46,013 bases of DNA from Burkholderiaceae bacterium (lineage in GTDB: Bacteria > Pseudomonadota > Gammaproteobacteria > Burkholderiales > Burkholderiaceae): positions 1 to 46,013 of the forward strand of contig CANFME010000007.1 of assembly GCA_947448305.1 (NCBI GenBank), given 5' to 3'. The notes under the pieces are model-generated. The model was not told where the DNA came from. It saw only the letters and a program-made list of their open reading frames with translations, and did not search any database. A program made the position numbers and the translations under genes. Shown here in pieces: positions 1 to 8,452 of this stretch (positions are counted from its first letter, which is position 1; each line of letters starts with the position of its first letter).

Positions 1-104
1 ACCCCTAAGGTCAATTACGCCCTTAGGCAGTTCATACTGCGTGTTAGGGACGCAATTCCCCTATGCGAGCCGTAGTTTACTGTTGGACGGCGACATTGAC
101 TCCA
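1..104 (+). ncRNA. ssrS: Probable 3' half of 6S RNA, cut by window edge
   Basis: No ORF covers this stretch and it is rich in base pairing. CCTAAG (4-9) pairs with CTTAGG (22-27), which would be the terminal hairpin; TAGGG (45-49) pairs with CCCTA (59-63); GCCGT (69-73) can pair with ACGGC (87-91). From memory, the tail from about 76 to 102 (GTTTAC...GGCGACAT...) resembles the 3' strand of the 6S RNA closing region. A full gene of about 180 nt would place the 5' half just before the window. 6S RNA binds sigma-70 RNA polymerase holoenzyme in stationary phase. An alternative reading is a self-contained RNA of about 95 nt closed by GTCAAT (10-15) with ATTGAC (95-100). The assignment is tentative and the 3' end is approximate. 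Confidence 0.4.
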
Positions 105-152
105 CAATTCCTTATTAGGAATAAAAGTCAATTGATTTATCAACGGTTATTC

Positions 153-671
153 TTATTCTTTTTTATCACGCGAAAAAACTAAGACATCACCACTTTTTCC
201 AAATAACAATAATTGGTTTTGATTTTGTTGCCAGGAACGATAGTCTTCTAAAACATTTAAAAAATCTCGTTCTATTTGATTTCGCTGGCTCTCCATACAC
301 ATTTTACGAGTACTACCAATCGGGCCAAGCTCAATTGCTCCTTTGCTATCTTCTTTCAATTTAGAGAAAAAATGATTACAACCTGTGAATCCAGAAAGCA
401 TGCTTTTAGACGCATCAAACACGATAAATATTGAATCAGAATTGTTGGGTTGTGGAATCACTCGAAGCTTGATTTGGCCATTTTGTGGCGCAAGATTCCA
501 ACGAACTAGTGTCCAACGCCCATTTAAATCATTCAAAGGCGGGGAAGAACAGACATTACAATCAGGCAGTATAGATGAGCAAGAAACCAGTAGTAATGTG
601 CTTAAAAAGCCAATGTATCGAAACAAAATCCTTAAAAATTGCTTTTTTGATGAAGAAGTATTTGTCGTCAT
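153..671 (-). CDS. META-domain (HslJ-like) lipoprotein
   Basis: A 172-residue protein with a basic N-terminus, a hydrophobic stretch at about 19-30 and a lipobox (LVSC, Cys31), so it is predicted to be exported and lipid-anchored. After the anchor come NGRWTL, a GCN segment and a late MCM segment, the usual marks of the META/HslJ fold. HslJ-type proteins are linked to heat or novobiocin tolerance in E. coli, but no enzymatic activity is established. The gene stands alone on the minus strand, divergent from rpsP with 167 bp between the starts. No clear Shine-Dalgarno precedes the ATG. No canonical terminator was seen; a 5-bp hairpin (107-122) within a larger 7-bp stem (95-101 with 126-132) lies past its stop. 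Confidence 0.72.
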   Translation of the reverse strand: MTTNTSSSKKQFLRILFRYIGFLSTLLLVSCSSILPDCNVCSSPPLNDLNGRWTLVRWNLAPQNGQIKLRVIPQPNNSDSIFIVFDASKSMLSGFTGCNHFFSKLKEDSKGAIELGPIGSTRKMCMESQRNQIERDFLNVLEDYRSWQQNQNQLLLFGKSGDVLVFSRDKKE

Positions 672-755
672 ATTGGTTTTACGCTAAAATAGTAGGTTTT
701 CCGGATTAGTAATTTTACTGAAATCTTTTTGCAAGTGAAATACTGCGAATGCCCA

Positions 756-784
756 GTGAGATTTTTAGTTTAATTCAGTATTAT
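756..784 (+). promoter_or_regulatory. Candidate sigma-70 promoter for the rpsP operon
   Basis: GTGAGA (756-761, 4/6 to the -35 consensus) and TATTAT (779-784) are separated by 17 bp. They lie 55 bp before the rpsP start, in an AT-rich gap between divergent genes. Sequence inspection only. Confidence 0.35.
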
Positions 785-838
785 TAAGCTGATTCTGGTA
801 CCCGATTAATTTTTTGATTTAATTTTAAGGAAATACTT

Positions 839-1087
839 ATGGTCGTTATTCGACTTGCTCGTGGTGGTTCTAAAAAGCGTCCTTTTTACAGTGTAGTGGT
901 AACGGACAAGCGTAATCGTCGTGACTCTAATTTTGTCGAGCGTTTAGGCTATTACAACCCTCGTGCTATTTCAACTGAACAAGGTTTCCGTGTTGCTCAA
1001 GATCGTTTAACGTATTGGACAGGTGTTGGTGCTGAAATGTCTCCTACTGTTAAGCGTTTAATCAAGCAACATAAAACTGTAGCTTAA
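839..1087 (+). CDS. rpsP: 30S ribosomal protein S16
   Basis: An 82-residue basic protein with the S16 N-terminus (VVIRLARGG followed by KKRPFY) and the LGYYNP motif; length is normal for the family. S16 binds 16S rRNA early in 30S assembly. An AAGG at 827-830 sits 8 nt before the ATG. It is first in the rpsP-rimM-trmD-rplS operon, whose members serve ribosome assembly and tRNA modification. A 127-nt structured gap separates it from rimM, consistent with the known need for much more S16 than RimM. Confidence 0.98.
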   Translation: MVVIRLARGGSKKRPFYSVVVTDKRNRRDSNFVERLGYYNPRAISTEQGFRVAQDRLTYWTGVGAEMSPTVKRLIKQHKTVA

Positions 1088-1113
1088 TTCTTATCTTAGT
1101 TCGCATCAATGTG

Positions 1114-1174
1114 GGGCCTTTACTAGGCCCTCTCGATTTACCTAGGTCAATTGACCATACTTGTCGATTGACCT
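1114..1174 (+). promoter_or_regulatory. Two hairpins in the rpsP-rimM gap
   Basis: GGGCCT (1114-1119) pairs perfectly with AGGCCC (1125-1130) across a 5-nt loop. AGGTCAAT (1144-1151) pairs perfectly with ATTGACCT (1167-1174). The first arm of the second hairpin also belongs to a perfect 12-bp palindrome (1145-1156), so alternative pairings exist. No U-tract follows either, so they are not canonical terminators. They more likely act as mRNA processing, stability or translation-limiting elements ahead of the TTG-started rimM. Confidence 0.55.
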
Positions 1175-1214
1175 GCTGCGGTAAATCTTCCACAACTAAT
1201 TTGCCCATCTTCAA

Positions 1215-1763
1215 TTGAGTCTCGAGTCTAAAGATCCTCTTCCAGCTGATTTGGTTGAACTCGGCACGATTATTGACGCATATGGTATTCGGGGCGCCTT
1301 AAAAGTACGCCCATTTTCAGATGACCCAGTAGCTTTGCTAAAAGCTAAAGAAGTATGGATTCGTCATCCCCGTGATCCTAATACCTTAAGAAATTATCAG
1401 GTTTACACCTCCCGAAATCATAGCGGCACGATTCTTCTAGAACTTGTGGGTTTAACTGATCGAGAGTTGGTTTTAAGTTTTAAATCTGCAGAAATCTTGG
1501 TTTCTCGAAAATCCTTTCCTAGTCTGAGTCAAGATGAATATTATTGGTCAGACTTGATTGGTCTGCCGGTCGTTAATCAACAGCAAGAAACGCTGGGTAT
1601 TGTTACCGAATTAATGGATAACGGTGTTCAGTCTGTCTTAGTCATTGAGGATGATGTAAAAAAACAACGTTTAATCCCTTTTGTGGCACCATTCATAGTG
1701 GAAGTGTTTTTACAGGGCACTGATGAGCCGAAAATTGTAGTTGATTGGGAAAATGACTGGTGA
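1215..1763 (+). CDS. rimM: Ribosome maturation factor RimM
   Basis: A 182-residue protein with the RimM N-terminal barrel (LGTIIDAYGIRGALKV) and a C-terminal PRC-barrel beginning near DEYYWSDLIG and reading LIPFVAPF later, the usual length and order. RimM binds S19 and the 30S head during late 16S maturation. The start is a TTG: the in-frame stop at 1197-1199 leaves no ATG upstream, and the next candidate (another TTG, in DLVEL) would remove conserved N-terminal residues. No good Shine-Dalgarno is visible. The rare start and upstream hairpins suggest low translation relative to S16. Confidence 0.95.
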   Translation: MSLESKDPLPADLVELGTIIDAYGIRGALKVRPFSDDPVALLKAKEVWIRHPRDPNTLRNYQVYTSRNHSGTILLELVGLTDRELVLSFKSAEILVSRKSFPSLSQDEYYWSDLIGLPVVNQQQETLGIVTELMDNGVQSVLVIEDDVKKQRLIPFVAPFIVEVFLQGTDEPKIVVDWENDW

Positions 1764-1856
1764 TTGAAAAACGCAGTAGCCTTTCCTTAATCTGAAGATT
1801 ACTGAGAGAGATTCATTGCAAATCAGTATTAGTTCAATTTTCAAGAGAGCATCGAC

Positions 1857-2633
1857 ATGAGATTTGATGTACTAACCATTTTTCCTGAAATGTTTCAGGC
1901 CATTACTCAATATGGGGTTACGAGTCGTGCCTTTTCAAAAGAAATCCTGCATTTAAAAACTTGGAATCCAAGAGACTTTACTAGCGACCCTCGCAAGACC
2001 GTTGATGACCGAGCTTATGGGGGTGGTCCCGGAATGGTAATGATGGTAGGTCCTTTAGAAGCTGCTCTTCAGGCAGTTCAAAATGATATTGCTAGTTCTA
2101 GCAATAAGCAGGGACCAACCGTTCTGATGTCCCCCCAGGGCAGAGTATTTAATCAAGATTTAGCTAAGGAATTGAGTCAGTTAGAACAGATTACATTTGT
2201 ATGCGGTAGATATGAGGCAGTAGATCAACGATTTATCGAGCGTAACGTTGATTTCGAATTAAGTATTGGGGATTATGTGGTTTCAGGAGGGGAGTTACCA
2301 GCATTAGTAGTAATGGATAGCCTGATTCGACTTATGCCAAATGTACTTGGGGATGCAAATTCTGCTCAGCAAGATAGCTTTAGTGAAGGACTTTTGGACT
2401 GTCCTCACTATACAAGACCAGAAAATTATGAAAATTTTTTAGTGCCGGGGGTGCTTTTAGGTGGACATCACGGTAGAATAGAGGATTGGCGTCGTAATGA
2501 AGCATTAATTGCAACCCAAAAGAGTCGTCCAGATCTTATATTGGCAGCTCGCAAAAAAGGCTTGTTGAGTAAAAAAGATGAAAAAGTTTTGCAAGATTTT
2601 TTAGAAACTTTGGTATCTGGGCTTAGCAAATAA
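1857..2633 (+). CDS. trmD: tRNA (guanine-N1)-methyltransferase TrmD
   Basis: A 258-residue SPOUT methyltransferase that makes m1G37 in tRNAs reading CNN codons and prevents +1 frameshifting. Visible motifs are the FPEMF start, YGGGPGMVM, the knot segment GDYVVSGGELPAL, and GLLDCPHYTRP in the flexible linker before the C-terminal domain. Length matches the family. AGAGAG lies 7 nt before the ATG. A 93-nt gap follows rimM, and TTGAAAA (1765-1771) can pair with TTTTCAA (1838-1844) just before the ribosome binding site, so translation could be damped by long-range pairing. Confidence 0.98.
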   Translation: MRFDVLTIFPEMFQAITQYGVTSRAFSKEILHLKTWNPRDFTSDPRKTVDDRAYGGGPGMVMMVGPLEAALQAVQNDIASSSNKQGPTVLMSPQGRVFNQDLAKELSQLEQITFVCGRYEAVDQRFIERNVDFELSIGDYVVSGGELPALVVMDSLIRLMPNVLGDANSAQQDSFSEGLLDCPHYTRPENYENFLVPGVLLGGHHGRIEDWRRNEALIATQKSRPDLILAARKKGLLSKKDEKVLQDFLETLVSGLSK

Positions 2634-2725
2634 CTGTTTAATCGTATCCTCTTTCGAGTCCCGAATCAAAGCAGTATTAGATTCACAAGGGAATAAAACG
2701 TCGTAATGATACTTAAGGAAATAAT

Positions 2726-3130
2726 ATGAATTTGATTGAAAAAATTGAGCAAGAAGAAATTGCTCGTCTAACTAGTAATAAAGTCATTCCACCATTCGCT
2801 CCTGGCGATACACTCATTGTGAGCGTAAACGTGGTAGAAGGTACACGTAAGCGTGTACAGGCATTCGAAGGTGTTGTAATTGCGAAACGTAATCGTGGCT
2901 TAAATTCTAGCTTTATCGTTCGTAAAATCTCTTCTGGTGAGGGTGTTGAAAGAACATTCCAAACTTACTCTCCTTTAATTGCAAGTATTGAAGTTAAGCG
3001 TCGTGGTGATGTTCGCCGTGCGAAACTTTATTACCTCCGTGAGCGTTCTGGTAAATCAGCACGTATTAAAGAGAAGTTAGTTGCTCGTACGAAGGTTGCT
3101 AAGGTTGTAGAGACTCCAGCTGCTCAATAA
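2726..3130 (+). CDS. rplS: 50S ribosomal protein L19
   Basis: A 134-residue basic protein with L19 signatures (FAPGDTLIV, the [13 protein letters not shown] segment, and [20 protein letters not shown]). It lies at the 30S-50S interface. The C-terminal tail after about residue 115 (ending VVETPAAQ) is longer than the compact E. coli protein, as is common in betaproteobacteria. A strong AAGGAAA precedes the ATG. It is the last gene of the operon and is followed by a classical terminator. Confidence 0.98.
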   Translation: MNLIEKIEQEEIARLTSNKVIPPFAPGDTLIVSVNVVEGTRKRVQAFEGVVIAKRNRGLNSSFIVRKISSGEGVERTFQTYSPLIASIEVKRRGDVRRAKLYYLRERSGKSARIKEKLVARTKVAKVVETPAAQ

Positions 3131-3175
3131 GGTCGGAATCGACGCTAAAATAGCGTATCAATCTAAAGCAGTCAG

Positions 3176-3205
3176 AAGCCCCTTGGTTCATCCTCGGGGC
3201 TTTTT
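3176..3205 (+). terminator. Rho-independent terminator after rplS
   Basis: AAGCCCC (3176-3182) pairs with GGGGCTT (3196-3202) around a 13-nt loop, with a T-run at 3201-3205. It sits 45 nt past the rplS stop and 46 nt before the next start. Confidence 0.87.
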
Positions 3206-3251
3206 CATTAGTAAGATAGTCAAGCAGTCGAAGATTCTTTATAATTGACCC

Positions 3252-3944
3252 ATGCGACCTAGAGTTCCTAAGTATGACCCTCAACTGGTGCCAATCTTGG
3301 TGCCCTTTTTAGACACCCCTGCAATTGATGAAAAATTTCTCAATGAGACAGCGTTGCGAGATCGTTTTACCAATCATGTTGAGTGGGTCCCTGAATTAAC
3401 CGATGAATCGCGTTTATCCATTGGATATTTGGATACCTATGAGAAACGCATTGCTGGAGTTTTAGTGCCACTCTTAAATATCGATGAACAAATTCATGTT
3501 CTCTTAACGAAACGAGCAGCGCACTTGAATGATCACGCTGGACAGATTAGTTTTCCCGGAGGGAGAAAAGAAGATTCTGACTCCGATATTCAAATCACCG
3601 CATTGCGAGAAGCAAAAGAAGAAATTGGCTTAAATCCATCCCATGTGGAGGTTTTAGGATCCTTGCCTGATTATCATACGATTACTGGTTATCAAGTGAC
3701 TCCTGTCGTTGGTATGGTGAGTCAACTGAAGGATTTTGCTCCAGATACTAATGAAGTCGATGAGATTTTTATGGTCCCCCTTGCTTTTTTAATGAATCCT
3801 GCGAATCATCAAATTCGTCAGAGAACCACGGAAGAGGGGAGTCGTACTTTTTATGCTATGCCCTATGAAAATCGTTTTATTTGGGGTGCTACAGCTGGCA
3901 TGTTAAGAAATCTGTACCACTTTTTGAGGGCCCCGCAACAATGA
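3252..3944 (+). CDS. Nudix CoA pyrophosphatase (NudL/YeaB-like)
   Basis: A 230-residue Nudix hydrolase. The Nudix box lies at about residues 100-125 (FPGGRKED...[11 protein letters not shown]). It is preceded by the [18 protein letters not shown] stretch that marks the UPF0035/NudL branch, which hydrolyses CoA and its derivatives to phosphopantetheine and 3',5'-ADP. The box has Asp where the generic consensus has its first Glu, which also occurs in NudL proteins. The ATG follows the upstream terminator with only a weak ribosome binding site. The stop overlaps the next gene's ATG by 4 bp. Substrate is inferred from the family. Confidence 0.85.
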   Translation: MRPRVPKYDPQLVPILVPFLDTPAIDEKFLNETALRDRFTNHVEWVPELTDESRLSIGYLDTYEKRIAGVLVPLLNIDEQIHVLLTKRAAHLNDHAGQISFPGGRKEDSDSDIQITALREAKEEIGLNPSHVEVLGSLPDYHTITGYQVTPVVGMVSQLKDFAPDTNEVDEIFMVPLAFLMNPANHQIRQRTTEEGSRTFYAMPYENRFIWGATAGMLRNLYHFLRAPQQ

Positions 3945-4885
3945 CCTTTTTTTCAGTTCTCTTTGCTTTATTTGCTGAGCAATACGTCCCTGTGGGCAAA
4001 GACCACTGGGTCGTTAGAATGTGTCGTAATTGGGTTAAGAAAGTACCTAACTATTTTGATACAGGTGAAGCGGATTCTGCAAAAATTGCGATTACAGTTC
4101 TTTTGGCTCCCCCCGTATTGCTTGTTTTGGTAGTACATTTATGGTTGATTTTCTACCAACCCCTTCTCGCCTTATTTTGGAATGTCACGATTGTTTATTT
4201 TTTTATGGGATTTAGACAATTTAGTCATCATTTCACAAGGATTCAAGAGCTTCTCACGAACCGTAAAATTGATTTAGCCAGAGCTGAATTAAGTGCCTGG
4301 TTTGGCCCAAGTTTAAATACGGAAACATTGACTGAATCTGAAGTGGTACGACACACCTTGGAACGTTCTATTTTGGCTGTTCATTCCCATGTTTTTGGTG
4401 TGTTCTTTTGGTTTTTAGTGCCGATAGGTCCTGCTGGTGTTGTGATGTATCGTTTGAGTTTAATGGCTCAAGAAAATTGGAAATTTGGCAATGCAAGTCC
4501 AGTATTGATTGATCATATCAATAAATGGCGTTATTTAATTGATTGGGTACCGACCAGATTGACTGCGATTGGTTTTACGATTGTTGGAAATTTTGAAAAA
4601 GCCGTTTATGCCTGGAGATTTCATCAAAAAAAATGGGACAACCAGTCTGCGGCGATTTTAATTGGCACAGGTGGTGGCGCATTAGGTGTCCAATTAGGAG
4701 AGCCCTTAGCACAAGTAAGCAGCCTAGAAGCAATTCAAATGGCAGAAGAAGGCATTGTACCGGTCCAAGAGTATGGCATGTTACCCATTCCAGCACATCT
4801 CGCCTCAGGAGCCTCTTTGGTTTGGCGAGCGGTCATCTTGTGGATGATTCTACTGGCTATGCTATCAGTAGCTATTTGGATTTGA
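3941..4885 (+). CDS. CobD/CbiB-family membrane protein, function uncertain
   Basis: I place the start at ATG 3941 ([14 protein letters not shown]), which overlaps the Nudix stop as ATGA and has GAGGG upstream; an earlier in-frame ATG at 3881 lies inside the Nudix gene. The product is 314 residues with several hydrophobic segments (about 40-70, 145-170 and the C-terminal 20). The family includes CbiB, the adenosylcobinamide-phosphate synthase, and the AmpE-like proteins. No other cobalamin gene is present here, and this order is common in Burkholderiales without nearby B12 genes, so a cobalamin role should not be assumed. Confidence 0.65.
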   Translation: MTFFSVLFALFAEQYVPVGKDHWVVRMCRNWVKKVPNYFDTGEADSAKIAITVLLAPPVLLVLVVHLWLIFYQPLLALFWNVTIVYFFMGFRQFSHHFTRIQELLTNRKIDLARAELSAWFGPSLNTETLTESEVVRHTLERSILAVHSHVFGVFFWFLVPIGPAGVVMYRLSLMAQENWKFGNASPVLIDHINKWRYLIDWVPTRLTAIGFTIVGNFEKAVYAWRFHQKKWDNQSAAILIGTGGGALGVQLGEPLAQVSSLEAIQMAEEGIVPVQEYGMLPIPAHLASGASLVWRAVILWMILLAMLSVAIWI

Positions 4886-4928
4886 TCTTTTTCAAGGATT
4901 GAGCTCAACCAACAAATAAGGTTTTAAT

Positions 4929-5891
4929 TTATTTGCTTGGTCGCTCTAATACCTGGGTACTAGCATTTCTGGTTTCGTGAACCAATTGCCGGAATAAATT
5001 CAACCGTTGGGTGGTGATTTTTCCTAGTCCCACTGCTGTTAAGACAGCACAATCTGGTTCGTGTAAGTGCGAACAATTATGATATTTGCAGTGCCCAAGG
5101 TAAGGGCCAAACTCTGTAAAGGCGTGTTGTAATTCACTCTCTGAAATATGTGCTAATCCAAACTCTTGGAATCCTGGAGAATCAATTAAAGCACCTAACT
5201 GACCATCTTTGATACCCCACTCAATTGGTAAATCATAGTAGCGACAGGCAGTAGTGGTGTGTTTACCCGTATCGAGTTTGATCGAGTGCTCACGCGTTTG
5301 TGCCAGCGCTGTCGGAATCCATTGATTGAGAAGTGTAGATTTACCCATGCCAGATTGACCTACTAAAACAGAGACTTTCCCGGCCAAATGCTCTCTTAAG
5401 GCGAGTAAACTTTCCGGAGATGACTTCGCAGAAATCTCGTGAATAGGAATTTCTAATTGTCGATACGGGCCTAATAGTTCTCTGGCTTTTTCTAGTGATT
5501 CACTCAAATCTATTTTGTTTAATAAAATTCGAAATTCGATGCCGTCGTGTTCCGCGGCAATGGCGGCTCTTCCTAATAAATCGGGTGAAAAAGCAGGCTG
5601 GGTTGCAAGGACCAAAATGACCTGATCTACGTTAGCCGCAATTGACTTAGAACGAAAGGCATCTGACCGAAAGAGTAGATTTTTTCTGGGTTGAATTTTT
5701 TCAATAACGGCTTGATCATTAGATGTTTTAGAAAGCTTCAAACGATCACCAACCGCTGCTAGGTGTTTTTTTCCACGACTATTCACTTCCCAATATTCAT
5801 CTTCTCCAGAGGGCAGTTTCTGAATTGATCTAGCAATATAGTTTCTACCAAAAGATGCAATTAATAAAGCGTCAATCAACTCAGTTGGCAT
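4929..5891 (-). CDS. rsgA: Small ribosomal subunit biogenesis GTPase RsgA
   Basis: A 320-residue circularly permuted GTPase. An N-terminal OB-fold is followed by G4 (LLNKIDL), then the P-loop GQSGMGKST at about residue 176, then G3 (DSPG). A C-terminal zinc knuckle follows (Cys/His pattern CKYHNC...H...EPDC, about 264-280). RsgA checks the decoding centre of the maturing 30S subunit. The gene lies 11 bp after the M48 peptidase on the same strand, so they are probably cotranscribed. No strong Shine-Dalgarno is visible. It converges with the CbiB-like gene, separated by 43 bp. Confidence 0.97.
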   Translation of the reverse strand: MPTELIDALLIASFGRNYIARSIQKLPSGEDEYWEVNSRGKKHLAAVGDRLKLSKTSNDQAVIEKIQPRKNLLFRSDAFRSKSIAANVDQVILVLATQPAFSPDLLGRAAIAAEHDGIEFRILLNKIDLSESLEKARELLGPYRQLEIPIHEISAKSSPESLLALREHLAGKVSVLVGQSGMGKSTLLNQWIPTALAQTREHSIKLDTGKHTTTACRYYDLPIEWGIKDGQLGALIDSPGFQEFGLAHISESELQHAFTEFGPYLGHCKYHNCSHLHEPDCAVLTAVGLGKITTQRLNLFRQLVHETRNASTQVLERPSK

Positions 5892-5902
5892 GGATGATTA
5901 AT

Positions 5903-7159
5903 TTACCGAAGTGATAACTGGTAAAGGTGCTCAATTCGAATCGGTGCTGGGGGATGAGAGTCATAAAATGCTGAATACCATCGATCTGGAGTTAAGGTAG
6001 CCGCATTGTCTTGGTAGAGTTTAATGAGCGCTTTGATTAACTCGTTGGCATCCGTCTTTTCAGCAGCAAATGCGTCTGCCTCAAACTCATGTTTTCTAGA
6101 TAATAGGCTAGAGAGTGGTGTGATGAAGAAGGTAAAGACAGGTGTTACTAAAAAGAATAGGGCTAATGCGAGTCCAGCATTGTTCCCACTAAGTGACGGT
6201 TCAACGCCAAGACCCTCATAAAACCAAACTTGATTCATGAGCCATCCCAATAAAGCAAGACCTAGCAAGGTCGTGATGAAGGTCATGAGCATTCTTTTAC
6301 GAATATGATTTTTTTTAAAGTGGCCTAGTTCGTGGGCAAGGACTGCTTCGATTTCAGACGGCGATAATTTTTCGATGAGAGTATCAAAAAATACAATTCG
6401 CTTACTTTTACCAATGCCAGTAAAGTAAGCGTTTCCATGAGCACTCCGCTTACTACCATCCATTACAAATAAACCCTTACTAACAAAGCCACAACGGTTT
6501 AAAAGTGATTGAATCGACTCTTTTAAAGAGCCGTCTTCTAGGGGTTTAAATTTATTGAAGAAGGGTGCTATCCAAATCGGAAAAACCCACGTAGCAATTA
6601 ATATAAAACTCACCATGGTTACCCATGCATAAATCCACCAATAATCACCCGCTTTAGCCATCAAGGTTAAAACAACCCAAAGAAGTGGCACACCAATACA
6701 AAGGCTTAAGAAGATATTTTTGAAAAAATCAATAAAAAACAGTTTTTTACTCATCCGATTGAAGCCAAACTTTTCTTCTAAATGAAACTGGCGATACCAA
6801 GAAAAAGGAAGATCAATAGCGCTTGAGAGGATACTAATGCCCAAAATTAAACTAATTTGTTGCCAGACGCCATCTGATAAAAAATTCAATAACTCTAAAT
6901 GGACTAGATATAAAAGACCAAAAATCGTGAAAACCAATAGCATTGCTTGTGATAAAGCGATTTCTAATATCCCAAACCGTAATTTGGCGACAGTGTAGTC
7001 GGCAGCCTTTTGATGATTCTCTAAAGTGATCTTTTCTTCAAAGCCTTTAGGCACGGCAGGGCGATGCTTAATCACAGATTGAATTTGACGATTTGCCAAA
7101 ATAAATTGGACAAAAAGTCCGAGAAATAAAAAAAGAAGGAAAATATAGGTAAATATCAT
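5903..7159 (-). CDS. M48 family membrane metalloprotease (Ste24/CAAX protease 1-like)
   Basis: A 418-residue integral membrane protease with a zinc motif [11 protein letters not shown] at about residue 272 and a third ligand in HEFEADAFA at about 358. Hydrophobic segments occur at the N-terminus, about 60-120, 145-200 and after the HEXXH helix. The long N-terminal membrane domain separates it from the shorter HtpX proteins. Bacterial members are thought to act in membrane protein quality control, since prenylated substrates are not expected. It is divergent from orn with 27 bp between starts. Confidence 0.9.
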   Translation of the reverse strand: MIFTYIFLLFLFLGLFVQFILANRQIQSVIKHRPAVPKGFEEKITLENHQKAADYTVAKLRFGILEIALSQAMLLVFTIFGLLYLVHLELLNFLSDGVWQQISLILGISILSSAIDLPFSWYRQFHLEEKFGFNRMSKKLFFIDFFKNIFLSLCIGVPLLWVVLTLMAKAGDYWWIYAWVTMVSFILIATWVFPIWIAPFFNKFKPLEDGSLKESIQSLLNRCGFVSKGLFVMDGSKRSAHGNAYFTGIGKSKRIVFFDTLIEKLSPSEIEAVLAHELGHFKKNHIRKRMLMTFITTLLGLALLGWLMNQVWFYEGLGVEPSLSGNNAGLALALFFLVTPVFTFFITPLSSLLSRKHEFEADAFAAEKTDANELIKALIKLYQDNAATLTPDRWYSAFYDSHPPAPIRIEHLYQLSLR

Positions 7160-7186
7160 TTAGTAATTATAAGAGCGAGAGAGAAA

Positions 7187-7747
7187 TTGAACACAGAATT
7201 GAAAAAAGACCGTTTAGTTTGGTTGGATATGGAAATGTCAGGCCTTGATCCTGATAAAGAAAAAATCCTAGAAATTGCTATTCTAATCACTGATGGTGAA
7301 TTAGAAATTGTGGCTGAGGGTCCAGTTCTAGTCATTCATCAAAGTGATGAGGTTCTTGACGCAATGGATGCCTGGAATAAAGGTACCCACGGTAAATCAG
7401 GACTCATTGATAAAGTAAAAGCTTCCCAGATTTCGGATGAGCAAGGTCAAAAGATTTGTTTGGACTTCCTCAAAGAGCATATCAAGCCAAATACATCGCC
7501 AATGTGCGGTAATACGATTCACCAAGATCGTCGATTTATGGCGAAATATATGCCTGAGCTAGAAGCTTACTTTCATTATCGAAATATTGATGTTTCAACA
7601 GTTAAAGAGTTATGTAAACGTTGGCAGCCTCAAACTGCAAAATTGTTTACGAAAAAACAAGCTCACACTGCTTTAGCTGATATCGTCGAGTCAATTGAAG
7701 AGTTACGCTTTTACCGCGCCAATTTTTTCCGGTCACCCGAAAGCTGA
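7187..7747 (+). CDS. orn: Oligoribonuclease
   Basis: A 186-residue DEDDh 3'-5' exonuclease that degrades the shortest RNAs, including pGpG. Motifs are [11 protein letters not shown] (first acidic pair), [20 protein letters not shown], and the C-terminal [12 protein letters not shown] with the DEDDh His and last Asp. The start is TTG at 7187, preceded by an AG-rich GAGCGAGAGAG; a second TTG at 7199 is possible but worse spaced. There is no ATG before the conserved core. With 27 bp to the divergent M48 gene, at least one promoter must overlap the neighbour's 5' end. Confidence 0.97.
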   Translation: MNTELKKDRLVWLDMEMSGLDPDKEKILEIAILITDGELEIVAEGPVLVIHQSDEVLDAMDAWNKGTHGKSGLIDKVKASQISDEQGQKICLDFLKEHIKPNTSPMCGNTIHQDRRFMAKYMPELEAYFHYRNIDVSTVKELCKRWQPQTAKLFTKKQAHTALADIVESIEELRFYRANFFRSPES

Positions 7748-7759
7748 ATACATTTTTAC

Positions 7760-7783
7760 CGGGCGAAAATCTTACCTCGCCCG
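7760..7783. terminator. Terminator-like hairpin between convergent orn and mog
   Basis: CGGGCGA (7760-7766) pairs perfectly with TCGCCCG (7777-7783) across 10 nt. The loop contains the mog stop codon. There is no good T-run on either side, so it is not a textbook terminator, but it is the only structure where the two transcripts meet. Confidence 0.4.
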
Positions 7784-8398
7784 AATCGCTGACTTGGGTC
7801 GAAATGCTTTGACGATTTCTGGGTTGGTCTCAATATAGGGGCCACCTATTAAGTCAATGCAATAGGGCACAGCAGCAAAAATTCCGGAAACCTTCGATTT
7901 ACCATCCTTGTCCTTTAAACCCTCTAAGGTTTCAGTAATTGCTTTGGGTTGGCCAGGTAAGTTAATCATGAGCGCCGCATGGTTTTCAATTTCTCTTAGA
8001 GCTCCAACTTGCCTAGAGAGAATGGCGGTAGGCACAAAATTTAAACTTATTTGACGCATTTGCTCGCCAAAGCCTGGCATTTCGCGAGTTGCCACGGCTA
8101 GGGTCGATTCTGGGGTGACATCTCGACGACTAGGACCTGTCCCGCCGGTAGTCAATACAAGGTCACATCGCTGAATATCAATGAGTTCCTTCAGGGCTGT
8201 TTCGATGAGCGTTCTTTCATCAGCGATTAAACGTGTTTCGAAGATTATGGGGTTTTGAACGGTGATTTCAAGCCAGGTTTTCAAGGCTGGGATACCTTCG
8301 TCCTGATAAACGCCAAGACTTGCTCTATCAGAAATAGAAATTAAGCCAATTTTGACCGATTCAAGCGATAATAATTGATCTGTTTTAGTGTCTGACAT
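7772..8398 (-). CDS. mog: Molybdopterin adenylyltransferase MogA
   Basis: A 208-residue protein with the MoaB/Mog fold: GLISISDRAS near residue 18, a YQDEGIPAL segment, and the binding loop TTGGTGPSRRDVTPE at about 84-98. MogA adenylylates molybdopterin before MoeA inserts molybdate. MoaB is a close relative, but the SDRAS and DEGIPAL segments favour MogA. It is unlinked from moaA-mobA-moeA at 14226-17274, so the pathway is split into two loci in this window. It is divergent from pmbA. Confidence 0.86.
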   Translation of the reverse strand: MSDTKTDQLLSLESVKIGLISISDRASLGVYQDEGIPALKTWLEITVQNPIIFETRLIADERTLIETALKELIDIQRCDLVLTTGGTGPSRRDVTPESTLAVATREMPGFGEQMRQISLNFVPTAILSRQVGALREIENHAALMINLPGQPKAITETLEGLKDKDGKSKVSGIFAAVPYCIDLIGGPYIETNPEIVKAFRPKSAIRAR

Positions 8399-8452
8399 GG
8401 TGTGAATCTTTCTGCTTTAGGGCCAATCAAAATTTATCGTTATGATATTCGA

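Noticed and set aside
3881..3940. Longer N-terminus for the CbiB-like protein from ATG 3881
   Set aside because: It would lie inside the Nudix gene; the ATG at 3941 overlaps the stop in the usual ATGA and has a GAGGG upstream.
3941..4885. Cobalamin biosynthesis locus suggested by a CbiB-like gene
   Set aside because: No other cob/cbi gene is near and the neighbours are unrelated; the family also contains AmpE-like proteins, so a B12 role is not supported.
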